A stretch of 64,000 nucleotides of DNA. Origin: Winogradskyella sp. Its GTDB lineage: Bacteria; Bacteroidota; Bacteroidia; Flavobacteriales; Flavobacteriaceae. The notes below the pieces were generated by a model that saw only the letters and a list, made by a program, of their open reading frames with translations, had not been told where the DNA came from and made no database searches. The stretch is from positions 248,001 through 312,000 of the forward strand of contig NZ_JABSSU010000001.1 of NCBI RefSeq assembly GCF_013213835.1, read 5' to 3'. Of the stretch, positions 35,590 to 44,959 are shown piece by piece. Position 1 is the stretch's first letter; the number at the start of each line of letters is the position of its first letter. The position numbers and the translations under genes are program-made.

Positions 35590-36768
35590 CTATTCAATAG
35601 AATCTAAAATTGAAGTGATAATTTGACAACCTTTGATGATTTCTTCCTTAGAAATTGTTAATGGAGGAGTTATTCTAATGGCTTTAGGCTCAAAAAGTAA
35701 CCAGAATAAAATTAGACCTTGGTCTTGAGCTTTAAGTACTACTTTATTCGTAATTTCTGCATCAGAAGTTATAGCTGCAAGCATCAATCCTTTACCTCTA
35801 ATTTCTTTGATATGTTGGTGCTTAAGGTGAGTTCTTATGAGTTCTTCTTTTTCTATAGCTTCAGTCATAAGATTAGATTCTGTAATCTCTTTTAGTGTGG
35901 CTAAAGCTGCTGCTGCAATAACAGGATTGCCACCAAATGTAGTGATGTGTCCCAGTTTAGGGTTGTCTTTAAGGCTGTCCATCATTTTTTTAGAAGCTGT
36001 AAATGCACCTATCGGTAATCCACCACCAAGGCCTTTACCAGTGACTACAATATCTGGTTGGCAATTGTAGTTTTCAAAACCAAAAAGTTTTCCTGTTCTG
36101 CCAATACCTGGCTGAATCTCGTCTAAAATAAAAACAGCACCTACGTCGTTACATCGTTTTTGTACCTTAGATAAGTAGTCATTATGCGGTTCAATAAACC
36201 CAGCACCACCTTGTATGGTTTCTAAAATTACAGCTGCAGTATTCTCAGTTATAGTGTTTAGACAGTACTCACAGTTAAAACTAATGTGATTAATATCTGG
36301 TATTAATGGGTAGAAAGGCTTTTTACGTTCTTCATAGTCCATTAAACTTAAAGATCCCATTGTATTGCCGTGATATGAGTTTTTAGCAGCAATAATTTCT
36401 GTTCTTCCTGTATATCGTCTTGCAAGTTTTAAACTGCCTTCTATGGCTTCTGTACCAGAATTTACCAAGTAAGTTGTTTCTAAAGGTTCAGGTAAGTGTT
36501 TTGCTATTAATTTAGTAAGCTCTAATGCTGGGTCTAAGATATATTCACCGTAAACCATGACATGTAGATACTTGTCTAATTGGGCTTTTGCCGCTTCAAC
36601 TACTCTAGGATGCGAATGTCCTAAAGAACACGCAGAGACACCAGCTACAAAATCGAGATAGGCTTTTCCTTTTTTGTCATAAATGTAAGAACCCTTAGCA
36701 TGACTAACTTCCATCGCTAAAGGATGCGGAGTTGTCTGTGCTTGATATATTAAAAAGTCGTCTTGCAA
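35590..36768 (-). CDS. Class III pyridoxal-phosphate aminotransferase
   Basis: Protein of 392 residues of the acetylornithine/ornithine-type group. Visible are SGTEAIEGSLKLARRYTGR (phosphate-binding), SYHGNTMGSLSL, ILDEIQPGIGRTGKLFGFE (D216) and TGKGLGGGLPIGAF with the PLP lysine K245. The exact substrate is not clear; it is not inside an arginine cluster. The start is TTG at 36768, directly after the OstA-like stop and preceded by AGGAGG with 5-nt spacing. Family members begin with Met-x-Asp-Asp-Phe, so the site is right. Confidence 0.88.
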   Translation of the reverse strand: MQDDFLIYQAQTTPHPLAMEVSHAKGSYIYDKKGKAYLDFVAGVSACSLGHSHPRVVEAAKAQLDKYLHVMVYGEYILDPALELTKLIAKHLPEPLETTYLVNSGTEAIEGSLKLARRYTGRTEIIAAKNSYHGNTMGSLSLMDYEERKKPFYPLIPDINHISFNCEYCLNTITENTAAVILETIQGGAGFIEPHNDYLSKVQKRCNDVGAVFILDEIQPGIGRTGKLFGFENYNCQPDIVVTGKGLGGGLPIGAFTASKKMMDSLKDNPKLGHITTFGGNPVIAAAALATLKEITESNLMTEAIEKEELIRTHLKHQHIKEIRGKGLMLAAITSDAEITNKVVLKAQDQGLILFWLLFEPKAIRITPPLTISKEEIIKGCQIITSILDSIE

Positions 36769-38580
36769 TTATTCCTCCTTTTTAGGTTTTATAGGACCCA
36801 ATTGTTTTGCTTTTTGAGTATTTGGTTTTATAGGTATTAGATTTGGCGCGTCATCCTTTTTAGGAAGATTTCTGGCTGCTTTATTAGGTTTATTTGGTGT
36901 GTCTTTTGCAGCTTCTTCAACACGTTCAGTGACACTATCGTCTACAAACTCTTCTGGCGGAACATAATCATCCAACCCTTTAATTTTTGGTAATTCTAAA
37001 GGAGGATCGTCTTTAAATAAATCTTCAACAGAAGTTGGGCGTTCTTCACCACGCCAATCAAATCCTCTAAGTCGTCGTGCACTTCTCGGGAAATCCGGTT
37101 CAGGGAAAATATTACCATCTATTTGATTAATAAACCTGACTTCATCAATCGCCTGCTCTAATATTTTAATATTTATACTTCCTGATTTAGATTTTTGAAT
37201 ACCGATGAGATCGTTTTCCTCATTACGCATGTAACGAATGGTTTCAGCATTCTTAATAATGTCCACGTTATACAGTTCGTTGTCTCTAAACAATCCAATT
37301 AATCGTTGCCCTTTTATTTGGTTGTAACCATTTTCACTTAAGGTATCTTTACTTACCAAAAATGCGTTGTTGAACACTTTAAGCGAATCTAATTTTTCAG
37401 TTTCAGGGTTAGATATTAAGTGAATGGTATCTCCAGTCATTTGATTACCAATATTCCAAAGCACTGGTTTTCTTGCAGTAGCAAAAGCATCTGTAGAGCT
37501 AAAACGCTCAAGATTAATGAGTTTTGTCAATCCTGTTTTATGATCTACATGAATAGAATCTGCTTTACCGGCCATATCGCTTTTATACATTCTTGCATTA
37601 TAAAATGCCCTGGTAATTCTATTATCGTCTTTTCCGGTAACCATTAAAGTATCTGCATGCAAATAGATAGAGTCTCTTTCTTGCACTGTAATTGCCAAGG
37701 CACGTTTGGTAACGAATAGAGAATCTTTATCTCGCCAAACTTCTGCATAATGCCCTTTGATAACACCATTATTTATGGTGTCGGTTACTTTAATATTGTT
37801 GGTTGCAGAAGCAAAGCTTTTGTCTCTATCAAAATAGAGACTGTCACCTTCAATGATTCTATTGTCGTAGTGAATTTTTGCATTACGTTGAAAATTACCT
37901 TTATTAGTATTGGTATCATAAAAACCACGTTCGCAATAAATTCTTCTGTCTTGTCCAACTATAGTTGAAGGTCCAAATAAATACGCGTGACCATTATCTG
38001 GGAAAAAGTCGAGGCGTTCTGTGTTTAATGTATAATCAGGATTTATTAAAACTACATCTTTTGTAAACTGATACTTTTTAGCCGTCATATAATAGCGACC
38101 ATTAACGCTTGTAATAGTTCCAGAAGAGTCTCTAACTACTTTACCATTTGTATTGTAATAAGCTAATTGACGTTGCCTATCAAAATGAAGTTTATCTGTA
38201 GTTAAGGTAGATTTTGGTTCGGTTAAAACAACATCACCTTGAGCAAAAGCAAGTTGCGTTTTACCGCTATACTCAACATATTTGGCCACCATATTAATGG
38301 TGTCACCTTGTTTTACCACAACATTGCTAAAAGCTTCTATGTAATCTTGGTCTTCGTAATATATGGCTTTATCGCACCACATATTAGCACCTTGGTGCAC
38401 AAAATGTACTTGTTGAGAGTCATCTCTAAGAAAGACTTTAGCACCTTCTTCTATCTTAGGATCTGTATAGGCAATACCAGCATACTCAATGGTTATTTTT
38501 TGCTTTTGCTGAGAAAAACCAATGAGAGACAGGAAAAATAAAAATGTAAGTAACTGACTCTTTAAACTACTCAATGCCAT
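36769..38580 (-). CDS. OstA/LptA-like outer-membrane biogenesis protein
   Basis: Secreted protein of 603 residues. The signal peptide is MALSSLKSQLLTFLFFLSLI then GFSQQ, which fixes the ATG at 38580; an in-frame start upstream at 38649 would spoil it. The N-terminal third carries OstA repeats (YEDQDYIEAFSNVVVKQGD, LAFAQGDVVLTEPKSTLTTD), the beta-jellyroll of LptA and LptD that carries LPS across the periplasm. The C-terminal ~120 residues are Pro/Lys-rich and probably disordered. The family is typical of Bacteroidota and is probably part of LPS transport, by inference from the fold. It is adjacent to the aminotransferase and 81 bp downstream of purA. Confidence 0.85.
   Translation of the reverse strand: MALSSLKSQLLTFLFFLSLIGFSQQKQKITIEYAGIAYTDPKIEEGAKVFLRDDSQQVHFVHQGANMWCDKAIYYEDQDYIEAFSNVVVKQGDTINMVAKYVEYSGKTQLAFAQGDVVLTEPKSTLTTDKLHFDRQRQLAYYNTNGKVVRDSSGTITSVNGRYYMTAKKYQFTKDVVLINPDYTLNTERLDFFPDNGHAYLFGPSTIVGQDRRIYCERGFYDTNTNKGNFQRNAKIHYDNRIIEGDSLYFDRDKSFASATNNIKVTDTINNGVIKGHYAEVWRDKDSLFVTKRALAITVQERDSIYLHADTLMVTGKDDNRITRAFYNARMYKSDMAGKADSIHVDHKTGLTKLINLERFSSTDAFATARKPVLWNIGNQMTGDTIHLISNPETEKLDSLKVFNNAFLVSKDTLSENGYNQIKGQRLIGLFRDNELYNVDIIKNAETIRYMRNEENDLIGIQKSKSGSINIKILEQAIDEVRFINQIDGNIFPEPDFPRSARRLRGFDWRGEERPTSVEDLFKDDPPLELPKIKGLDDYVPPEEFVDDSVTERVEEAAKDTPNKPNKAARNLPKKDDAPNLIPIKPNTQKAKQLGPIKPKKEE
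36774..36779 (-). promoter_or_regulatory. Shine-Dalgarno sequence (AGGAGG) before a TTG start
   Basis: AGGAGG on the minus strand, five bases before the TTG at 36768. It also encodes the last Glu residues of the OstA-like protein, so the match may be partly a coding constraint. It is the only strong Shine-Dalgarno sequence I noticed in the window. Confidence 0.5.
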
Positions 38581-38661
38581 AAGTTTTTTACAAAGTAACA
38601 CGTATAGATTCGCTTTATTATGGATTAACAGTTTTTTTAACAGAATCAAGAAAAGGACTTT

Positions 38662-39942
38662 CTAGATTGTCTTTCTTACAATAGTTTGCTTTCGGTCAGG
38701 ACCAACAGAAACAATAGTAATAGGAATATTTAGTTGATCTTCCAAATACTCTACGTAATCATTGAACTCTTTTGGTAACTGAGAAGCTTCTGTCATTTCG
38801 GTTAAATCTTCTGACCAACCTTTAAGTTCTGTGTAAACTGGTGTGACGTTTTCAGCCTCAATATTGTATGGTAAATGTGTGATTTCTTCACCTTTATAAT
38901 TGTACGACGTACAAACTTTTAAGGTATCAAAACCAGAAAGTACATCACCTTTCATCATTATTAATTGCGTTACTCCATTAACTTGGCAAGCATAACGTAA
39001 GGCTACTAAATCTAACCAACCACAACGTCTTCTGCGACCTGTAGTTGCGCCAAACTCATGACCTACACGACCCATAGTTTCTCCATCTTCATCAAATAAT
39101 TCTGTAGGGAAAGGTCCCGAACCAACTCGAGTAGTGTAAGCTTTAAATATTCCGAATACATCACCTATTTGTCTTGGCGCAACACCTAAACCTGTGCAAG
39201 CACCAGCAGCAGTCGTATTAGAAGATGTTACAAAAGGATATGTGCCAAAATCTATATCGAGTAAAGAGCCTTGTGCACCTTCTGCCAGAATTGATTTTCC
39301 CTCAGTTTGTGATTGATGTATATACTCTTCAGAATCAATAAATTGAAGTGATTGTAACGTCTCAATAGCTGCGAAGAATTCTTCTTCAAGCTCTTTTAAA
39401 TCATACTGAATATCCACGTTGTAGAAATCTATCATGGCTTCATGCTTATCAGCAAGCGCTCTATATTTTTCTTTCCAATCAGATAATTCAATATCACCAA
39501 CTCTAATACCATTTCTACCTGTTTTGTCCATGTAAGTTGGGCCAATACCTTTTAAAGTAGAACCAATTTTAGCTTTTCCTTTTGAAGCTTCACTAGCTGC
39601 ATCAAGCAAACGATGCGTTGGCAAAATAATATGAGCTTTACGAGAAATGATTAATGATGTTTTATAATCAACATTTTGCTCATCTAATTTATCCAATTCT
39701 TTTTTAAAAATGACTGGATCTATCACCACTCCGTTTCCTACAAGGTTCACAGTGTTGTCATGAAAAATACCAGAAGGAATAGTATGTAATACATGCTTTT
39801 GACCGTTAAAAACTAAGGTGTGACCTGCATTTGGTCCTCCTTGAAATCGGGCAATAATATCATATTTTGAGGTAAATACATCAACAATTTTTCCTTTGCC
39901 TTCGTCTCCCCATTGAAGTCCTAGTAGTAAATCTACTGCCAT
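38662..39942 (-). CDS. purA: Adenylosuccinate synthetase
   Basis: Protein of 426 residues that joins IMP and aspartate with GTP, the first step from IMP to AMP. The GTP-binding loop is QWGDEGKGKIVD (residues 10-21). Further motifs are GGPNAGHT, STLKGIGPTYMDK, TSSNTTAAGACTGLG and GATTGRRRRCGWLDL. Full family length. It begins 13 bp after the Fur-family gene and may share its transcript. Confidence 0.97.
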   Translation of the reverse strand: MAVDLLLGLQWGDEGKGKIVDVFTSKYDIIARFQGGPNAGHTLVFNGQKHVLHTIPSGIFHDNTVNLVGNGVVIDPVIFKKELDKLDEQNVDYKTSLIISRKAHIILPTHRLLDAASEASKGKAKIGSTLKGIGPTYMDKTGRNGIRVGDIELSDWKEKYRALADKHEAMIDFYNVDIQYDLKELEEEFFAAIETLQSLQFIDSEEYIHQSQTEGKSILAEGAQGSLLDIDFGTYPFVTSSNTTAAGACTGLGVAPRQIGDVFGIFKAYTTRVGSGPFPTELFDEDGETMGRVGHEFGATTGRRRRCGWLDLVALRYACQVNGVTQLIMMKGDVLSGFDTLKVCTSYNYKGEEITHLPYNIEAENVTPVYTELKGWSEDLTEMTEASQLPKEFNDYVEYLEDQLNIPITIVSVGPDRKQTIVRKTI

Positions 39943-39955
39943 TTTTTAAAGTAAA

Positions 39956-40408
39956 TTAGTCGTCTTTTTTACGATTACCGTAAAAGTAAAGTGAATGATT
40001 AGTTATTTGAATATCAAAAACCTCTTCTATGGTTTTTTTGATAGATTGAATGCGTGGATCACAAAACTCAATAACCTCTCCGCTATCGGTAAGAATAACA
40101 TGATCATGTTGTTTGTCGAAATACGATTTTTCGTAATGTGCTTGGTTTTGACCAAACTGATGTTTGCGCACTAAAGCACACTCTAAAAGTAATTCGATAG
40201 TGTTGTAAAGTGTAGCACGACTTACACGATAGTTTTTATTTTTCATTTTGATGTATAAAGATTCGATATCAAAATGTTCTTCACTATCATAGATTTCTTG
40301 AAGTATAGCGTAACGCTCAGGTGTTTTCCTGTGTCCCTTATCTTCTAAGAATTGTGTAAAAACGCGTTTTACAATTTCTTGGTTACTTTCTTGTGTTTCT
40401 GCATTCAT
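39956..40408 (-). CDS. Fur-family transcriptional regulator lacking the CxxC zinc pair
   Basis: Regulator of 150 residues. The winged-helix DNA-binding part shows [20 protein letters not shown] and [20 protein letters not shown]. The dimerisation half has [10 protein letters not shown] and [10 protein letters not shown]. In E. coli Fur the segment after HDH holds the Cys-x-x-Cys structural zinc site; here it reads VILTDSG with no Cys. The C-terminus also ends right after SLYFYG, without the Cys/His-rich tail. It could be Fur, PerR or Zur in specificity; the metal cannot be assigned. A TAAATTTG box lies 11 nt before the ATG at 40408. Confidence 0.9.
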   Translation of the reverse strand: MNAETQESNQEIVKRVFTQFLEDKGHRKTPERYAILQEIYDSEEHFDIESLYIKMKNKNYRVSRATLYNTIELLLECALVRKHQFGQNQAHYEKSYFDKQHDHVILTDSGEVIEFCDPRIQSIKKTIEEVFDIQITNHSLYFYGNRKKDD

Positions 40409-40419
40409 AATTAAAGGTG

Positions 40420-40427
40420 CAAATTTA
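40420..40427 (-). promoter_or_regulatory. Bacteroidota -7 box (TAAATTTG) for the Fur-family gene
   Basis: TAAATTTG on the minus strand, 11 nt from the ATG at 40408, in the 105-bp gap after the RelA/SpoT gene. Confidence 0.5.
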
Positions 40428-40513
40428 CATAAAAATATAGGATTAAAGCGATTTAATTACCGTTTAAGCTTTAAAGAAATGAACAAGTTTTCAAAAGTCT
40501 CAGTTTACTTCCA

Positions 40514-42721
40514 CTAGATACGGGTAACTTTATCAATACCGTTAATCTTTTTCAACTTATCCATAAGCTTTTTAAGCATGGTTTGATTTTTAACTTCAAC
40601 TGTTATCTTTCCATTAAAAAGTCCGTCATCACTAGAAAAACTTATACTTTTCATGTTTACATTTAGGTTGCCAGAAATGAGTTTTGTAATGTCATTCACC
40701 AAACCTAAATTATCGATTCCGGACAGTTTTATTTGAGAAGTAAAGGTTCTTTGGGTAGAATCTATCCACTTCGCTGACATAATTCTGTAAGCATAGTTAG
40801 ATTGTAAGCTCACAGCATTTGGACAATTCTTTTTATGAACTTTTATACCATCATTTATGGTAACAAAGCCAAATACTTTATCACCTGGTATTGGATTACA
40901 ACAATTTGCCAACGTATAGTTGAGTCGCTCTTCTTCTTTACCAAAAACAATCATGTCTAAATTAGACGTGATTTCATCTTTATCAATATCCTTAGGTACG
41001 TCAGGTTTTCGGATTTTATTCTTTATATAACTCACAAAAGCATTACTACGTGATGATGCAAATGCTTTCAACTTGGTATTATCTATGGTGCCTATACCAA
41101 CGCGATAAAATAAATCTAATGACGTACTAAGTCTAAAATAGTTGACTAATTCGTTAACTGATTTCTCGTTGAGAGTAATCTTAAGTTGTTTCAGTTTGCG
41201 TCTTAATATTTCTTTACCTTCTTCAGCAATTTCCTTAGTATGCGCATTTAAGGCAGATTTAATCTTGCTTCTAGCTCTAGCTGTAGTTGCATAGTCTAGC
41301 CAGTTGGCATTAGGTTTGGCATTGTCTGAAGTTAAAATTTCAACGCGATCACCACTTTGTAACTCATGACTCAACGGTACTAATTTGCCGTTAACTTTTG
41401 CGCCACGAGTTCTCATACCAACTTCAGTATGAATACTAAAAGCAAAATCTAAAGGTGTTGCTCCTTTAGGTAGCGATTTTAAATCTCCTTTTGGTGAAAA
41501 GACAAAAATCTCTTTAGAATATAGGTTGAGTTTAAACTGCTCAACAAAATCTACTGCATTAGCTTCATTATTTTCTAAGGCTTCTTGAAGACGATTTATC
41601 CAAAGGTCTAAACTGTCTTCTTTTTCGTTTTCGTTTTTGTATTTGTAGTGTGCTGCATAACCTTTTTCAGCGATTTCATTCATACGTTCACTACGAATTT
41701 GCACTTCAACAAAGCGACTTTTTGGTCCAACTACAGTAATATGAAGAGCTTCGTAACCTGTTGATTTTGGTGACGAAATCCAGTCTCGTAAACGTGTCGG
41801 ATTTGGTGTAAAGTGATCTGTAACTATTGAATAAATTTTCCAAGCCAAAAACTTTTCGTTCGCGATATCGGATTTATAAATGATACGAATTGCAAACTTG
41901 TCATAAACTTCCTCAAAGGTTACACCTTGTTTTTGCATTTTACGACGAATACTGAAAATAGATTTTGGTCGTCCTTTTATTTCGTAGTTAAGGTTCTCTT
42001 TGTTTAAAGAGTTCTTCAAGACTTTTGAGAAATCTCGAATATAAGCGTCTTGTTCCTCTTTACTTTCTTGCATTTTACCTAAAATGTCATTGTAAACTTC
42101 AGGTTCTGTATATTTTAATCCAAGATCTTCGAGTTCAGTTTTAATATTATAGAGTCCAATTCTGTGTGCTAATGGCGCATAGATGTAAAGCGTTTCTGAA
42201 GCAATTTTTACTTGCTTATCTGCTCGCATAGAATCCATAGTTTGCATATTATGCAAGCGATCGGCAATTTTTATAATAATTACGCGAACATCTTCATTAA
42301 GTGTCAGCAACATTTTGCGGAAGTTCTCTGCTTGTAGAGATACATCCATATCCTTTTTTAAAGAAGATATTTTTGTAAGACCATCAACAATACGAGCAAC
42401 AGTTTCACCAAAAAGGCGCTCCATATCTGCTATGGTATAATCTGGATTATCTTCAACAACATCATGAAGCAATGCTGCAGCAATAGAAGTGGCGTCTAGT
42501 CCAATTTCTTGGGCAACAATTTTAGCGACCGCGATAGGATGAAAGATATAAGCCTCGCCAGATTTACGGCGCTGTTCTTTATGAGCATCAACAGCCACAT
42601 CAAATGCATGACGAATCAATTTTTTGTCATCTGTACTTAATGTCTGATAGCTTACTTTTAGTAATTCTTTGTAAGCTTTGGCAATGGCTTTATTCTCTAG
42701 TTCTATAGCTTCTTCCGTCAT
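40514..42721 (-). CDS. Bifunctional (p)ppGpp synthetase/hydrolase, RelA/SpoT family
   Basis: Protein of 735 residues that makes and degrades (p)ppGpp, the stringent-response signal. Domains in order: HD hydrolase (GEAYIFHPIAVAKIVAQEIG, ALLHDVVEDN, then KIADRLHNMQTM), synthetase (GRPKSIFSIRRKMQKQG, VEVQIRSERMNEIAEKGYAA), TGS (FSPKGDLKSLPKGATPLDFA), a helical and Cys-containing segment (ANCCNPIPGD), and a C-terminal ACT. The HD motif is intact, so hydrolase activity is expected, as in SpoT or Rel. Start at ATG 42721 (MTEEAIELEN). Confidence 0.95.
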   Translation of the reverse strand: MTEEAIELENKAIAKAYKELLKVSYQTLSTDDKKLIRHAFDVAVDAHKEQRRKSGEAYIFHPIAVAKIVAQEIGLDATSIAAALLHDVVEDNPDYTIADMERLFGETVARIVDGLTKISSLKKDMDVSLQAENFRKMLLTLNEDVRVIIIKIADRLHNMQTMDSMRADKQVKIASETLYIYAPLAHRIGLYNIKTELEDLGLKYTEPEVYNDILGKMQESKEEQDAYIRDFSKVLKNSLNKENLNYEIKGRPKSIFSIRRKMQKQGVTFEEVYDKFAIRIIYKSDIANEKFLAWKIYSIVTDHFTPNPTRLRDWISSPKSTGYEALHITVVGPKSRFVEVQIRSERMNEIAEKGYAAHYKYKNENEKEDSLDLWINRLQEALENNEANAVDFVEQFKLNLYSKEIFVFSPKGDLKSLPKGATPLDFAFSIHTEVGMRTRGAKVNGKLVPLSHELQSGDRVEILTSDNAKPNANWLDYATTARARSKIKSALNAHTKEIAEEGKEILRRKLKQLKITLNEKSVNELVNYFRLSTSLDLFYRVGIGTIDNTKLKAFASSRSNAFVSYIKNKIRKPDVPKDIDKDEITSNLDMIVFGKEEERLNYTLANCCNPIPGDKVFGFVTINDGIKVHKKNCPNAVSLQSNYAYRIMSAKWIDSTQRTFTSQIKLSGIDNLGLVNDITKLISGNLNVNMKSISFSSDDGLFNGKITVEVKNQTMLKKLMDKLKKINGIDKVTRI

Positions 42722-42777
42722 AAGAACTAAAATAAACAAACTCTATGAAATGGGCAATGCGATTTGGTATGAAATAA

Positions 42778-44010
42778 TTACTTTCTCAAATTCCTAACTC
42801 TATCTAATAAAGTTGGATGTGAATAATGCATAAATACATAGGCTTTATGAGGTGTTAAATTACTTAAGCTATTTTTAGAAAGTTTTTTTAAAGAGGAAAT
42901 TAAAGGTTCTGCTTTGTAAGTATCTTTAGCATAATCATCTGCTTGATATTCGAAAACTCGTGAGACGTAATTCATAATTAATCCCGTAATTTCTGAAATA
43001 GGAGAGTAGAGCAATCCAAAGGCAATTAAACCGACATGAAAACTAGGTTTTTCTACACCAATAGCATTAGATAATAATGGATTAGAAATAAATATGGATA
43101 GAATATAAAAGGTTAATCCGGTAAGTAAGATTGATGTTGTTAGATTAAAAATGATGTGCTTGCGTTTATAATGTCCAACTTCGTGAGCAAGTACAGCAAC
43201 AATTTCATCATCATCTAAATCATTCACTAAGGTATCGTATAGTGTAACACGTTTTTCGCTTCCAAAACCAGAAAAATAAGCATTGGCTTTTGTACTTCGT
43301 TTAGAACCATCAATAACAAAAATTTTGCTCAGACTAAAACCTACAGATTTTGCATATTCTGATATTTTGTTTCTTAATTCACCTTCTTCTAAAGGTGTTT
43401 GTTTGTTAAACATTGGGACAATAAGTCTAGAATAAAACATATTCATAAATACTGTGAATAGTGTTACAATTCCCCATGCGTATAGCCAGAATTTCTCACT
43501 TGTAACTTGATAAAACCATATGATTACAGATATGATAATGCCACCAAGAATAGCCATCATTAAAAAGCCTTTTAGTTTATCTAGAATAAAGGTTTTTCGG
43601 GTTGTTTTATTGAATCCAAATTGCTCTTCAATCACGAAGGTTTTGTAGTAGGCAAAAGGTGTAGTTATAATATCGCTTGCGAACATGATAATTCCAAAGA
43701 ATATTAAAGCCATAACAATCGGGTTTTCTGTGTAGCTGCGTGCAATATTGTCTACATATTCAAATCCATCTAAAAACAAGAAAGCTAAGGTTAATACAAT
43801 TGAAAATAGGGAAGACCATATTCCAAATCTATAGTTGGTCGCTTTATATTTTTGAGATTTTTGATATTCGTCAACATCATAAACATCATTCAATTCTTTA
43901 GGAATTTTGTCATTAAAGTGTTTGGCATTAATAGCATTAAGAACTTTATCTTTTATAAAGTTAATTACTATGATAGCTATAATGATGTAGAATAAAGTTT
44001 CTGCGGACAT
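42778..44010 (-). CDS. M48 family metallopeptidase, CAAX prenyl protease (Ste24)-like
   Basis: Inner-membrane zinc protease of 410 residues with about seven transmembrane segments. The zinc motif is LAHEVGHYKRKH (HEVGH, residues 276-280) and the third ligand is in VFEYQADDYA (~355). The N-terminal half (KYKATNYRFGIWSSLFSI, FVIEEQFGFNKTT) matches the CAAX-protease N-terminal domain. Bacterial members take part in membrane-protein quality control; no prenylated substrate is expected. A TAGTTTTG box lies at 44048-44055. Confidence 0.92.
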   Translation of the reverse strand: MSAETLFYIIIAIIVINFIKDKVLNAINAKHFNDKIPKELNDVYDVDEYQKSQKYKATNYRFGIWSSLFSIVLTLAFLFLDGFEYVDNIARSYTENPIVMALIFFGIIMFASDIITTPFAYYKTFVIEEQFGFNKTTRKTFILDKLKGFLMMAILGGIIISVIIWFYQVTSEKFWLYAWGIVTLFTVFMNMFYSRLIVPMFNKQTPLEEGELRNKISEYAKSVGFSLSKIFVIDGSKRSTKANAYFSGFGSEKRVTLYDTLVNDLDDDEIVAVLAHEVGHYKRKHIIFNLTTSILLTGLTFYILSIFISNPLLSNAIGVEKPSFHVGLIAFGLLYSPISEITGLIMNYVSRVFEYQADDYAKDTYKAEPLISSLKKLSKNSLSNLTPHKAYVFMHYSHPTLLDRVRNLRK

Positions 44011-44047
44011 ATTGATTCAATTTCCAATTAAGTTAAATTCCAAATCA

Positions 44048-44055
44048 CAAAACTA
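44048..44055 (-). promoter_or_regulatory. Bacteroidota -7 box (TAGTTTTG) for the M48 protease gene
   Basis: TAGTTTTG on the minus strand, 37 nt before the ATG at 44010, in the 80-bp gap after the SpoU-family gene. Confidence 0.45.
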
Positions 44056-44090
44056 ATGTATTGAAATTTGTTTTTAGGGTATTGATTATT

Positions 44091-44888
44091 TTAGAAAAAA
44101 TTTCGTTGCCGTTTAGCTTCAAAAATAAGAATTCCTGCGGCTACAGAAACATTCATAGAGTCAATAACACCTTGCATTGGTATGCTAATATTTTGTGTTG
44201 CAGCATCTCGCCATTGTTGCGTTAAACCTGTTGCCTCAGTGCCAACAACTATTGCTGTTGGTAAGGTGTAATCTTGTGTGTGATAAGGTTCAGATTCTTG
44301 AAGAATCGCAGAAAAAATATTGAAATTATATTTCTTTAAAAATGCAATAGCATCTTCAGTGCTTGCTATTGCGATCTCAGTAGTAAAAACACAACCTACA
44401 CTAGAGCGAATAATATTAGGATTGTATAAATCTGCCTTTGGGTTGGCAATAATCACAGCATCAACATTAGCTGCATCTGCCGTACGCAACAAGGCGCCTA
44501 CGTTTCCTGGTTTTTCGGGTGCTTCAGCTACTAAAATTAAGGGGTTTTTAGATGTTAATCTCAATGCTTCAAGTTCATGAGTTTTGCAATTGACAACAGC
44601 AATAACACCTTCTGTAGTATCTCGATGTGCTAATTTTTGAAATACCTCTTTTGAGATTTCTATTATTTCAATACCATAGCGGCTCATAGCCTTTGCCTCA
44701 CTTTCAGAAAATAAATCAGGGAAAAACAATAAGGTATTAATTTGATAACCACCTTTTATGGCTAACGACAATTCGCGTTTACCTTCAATTAAAAATTCAC
44801 CTGATTTTTTGCGATATTTTGATTTTTCTTTAAGTAGAAAAAGTTGTTTAATTAATGGGTTTTGAGGACTTGAAATAATTTTATTCAT
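44091..44888 (-). CDS. RNA methyltransferase, TrmH/SpoU family
   Basis: Protein of 265 residues that 2'-O-methylates a ribose in rRNA or tRNA with S-adenosylmethionine. It has an N-terminal substrate-binding domain (KYRKKSGEFLIEGKRELSLA) and the SPOUT knot motifs: LVAEAPEKPGNVGALLRTAD (motif 1), TAIVVGTEATGL (motif 2) and IPMQGVIDSMNVSVAAGILI (motif 3). The target base is not known. Its promoter box at 44897-44904 stands back to back with that of the DUF6503 gene. Confidence 0.92.
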   Translation of the reverse strand: MNKIISSPQNPLIKQLFLLKEKSKYRKKSGEFLIEGKRELSLAIKGGYQINTLLFFPDLFSESEAKAMSRYGIEIIEISKEVFQKLAHRDTTEGVIAVVNCKTHELEALRLTSKNPLILVAEAPEKPGNVGALLRTADAANVDAVIIANPKADLYNPNIIRSSVGCVFTTEIAIASTEDAIAFLKKYNFNIFSAILQESEPYHTQDYTLPTAIVVGTEATGLTQQWRDAATQNISIPMQGVIDSMNVSVAAGILIFEAKRQRNFF

Positions 44889-44896
44889 AATTAAAA

Positions 44897-44904
44897 CAAA
44901 AGTA
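44897..44904 (-). promoter_or_regulatory. Bacteroidota -7 box (TACTTTTG) for the SpoU-family gene
   Basis: TACTTTTG on the minus strand, 8 nt before the ATG at 44888. Only 3 bp separate it from the plus-strand box at 44908-44915. Confidence 0.5.
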
Positions 44905-44907
44905 ATG

Positions 44908-44915
44908 TAATTTTG
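44908..44915 (+). promoter_or_regulatory. Bacteroidota -7 box (TAATTTTG) for the DUF6503 gene
   Basis: TAATTTTG on the plus strand, 44 nt before the ATG at 44960. Confidence 0.5.
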
Positions 44916-44959
44916 AAAGACTTATATCGTCTCAGAATGTTCAATTTAAAATCGTAATT

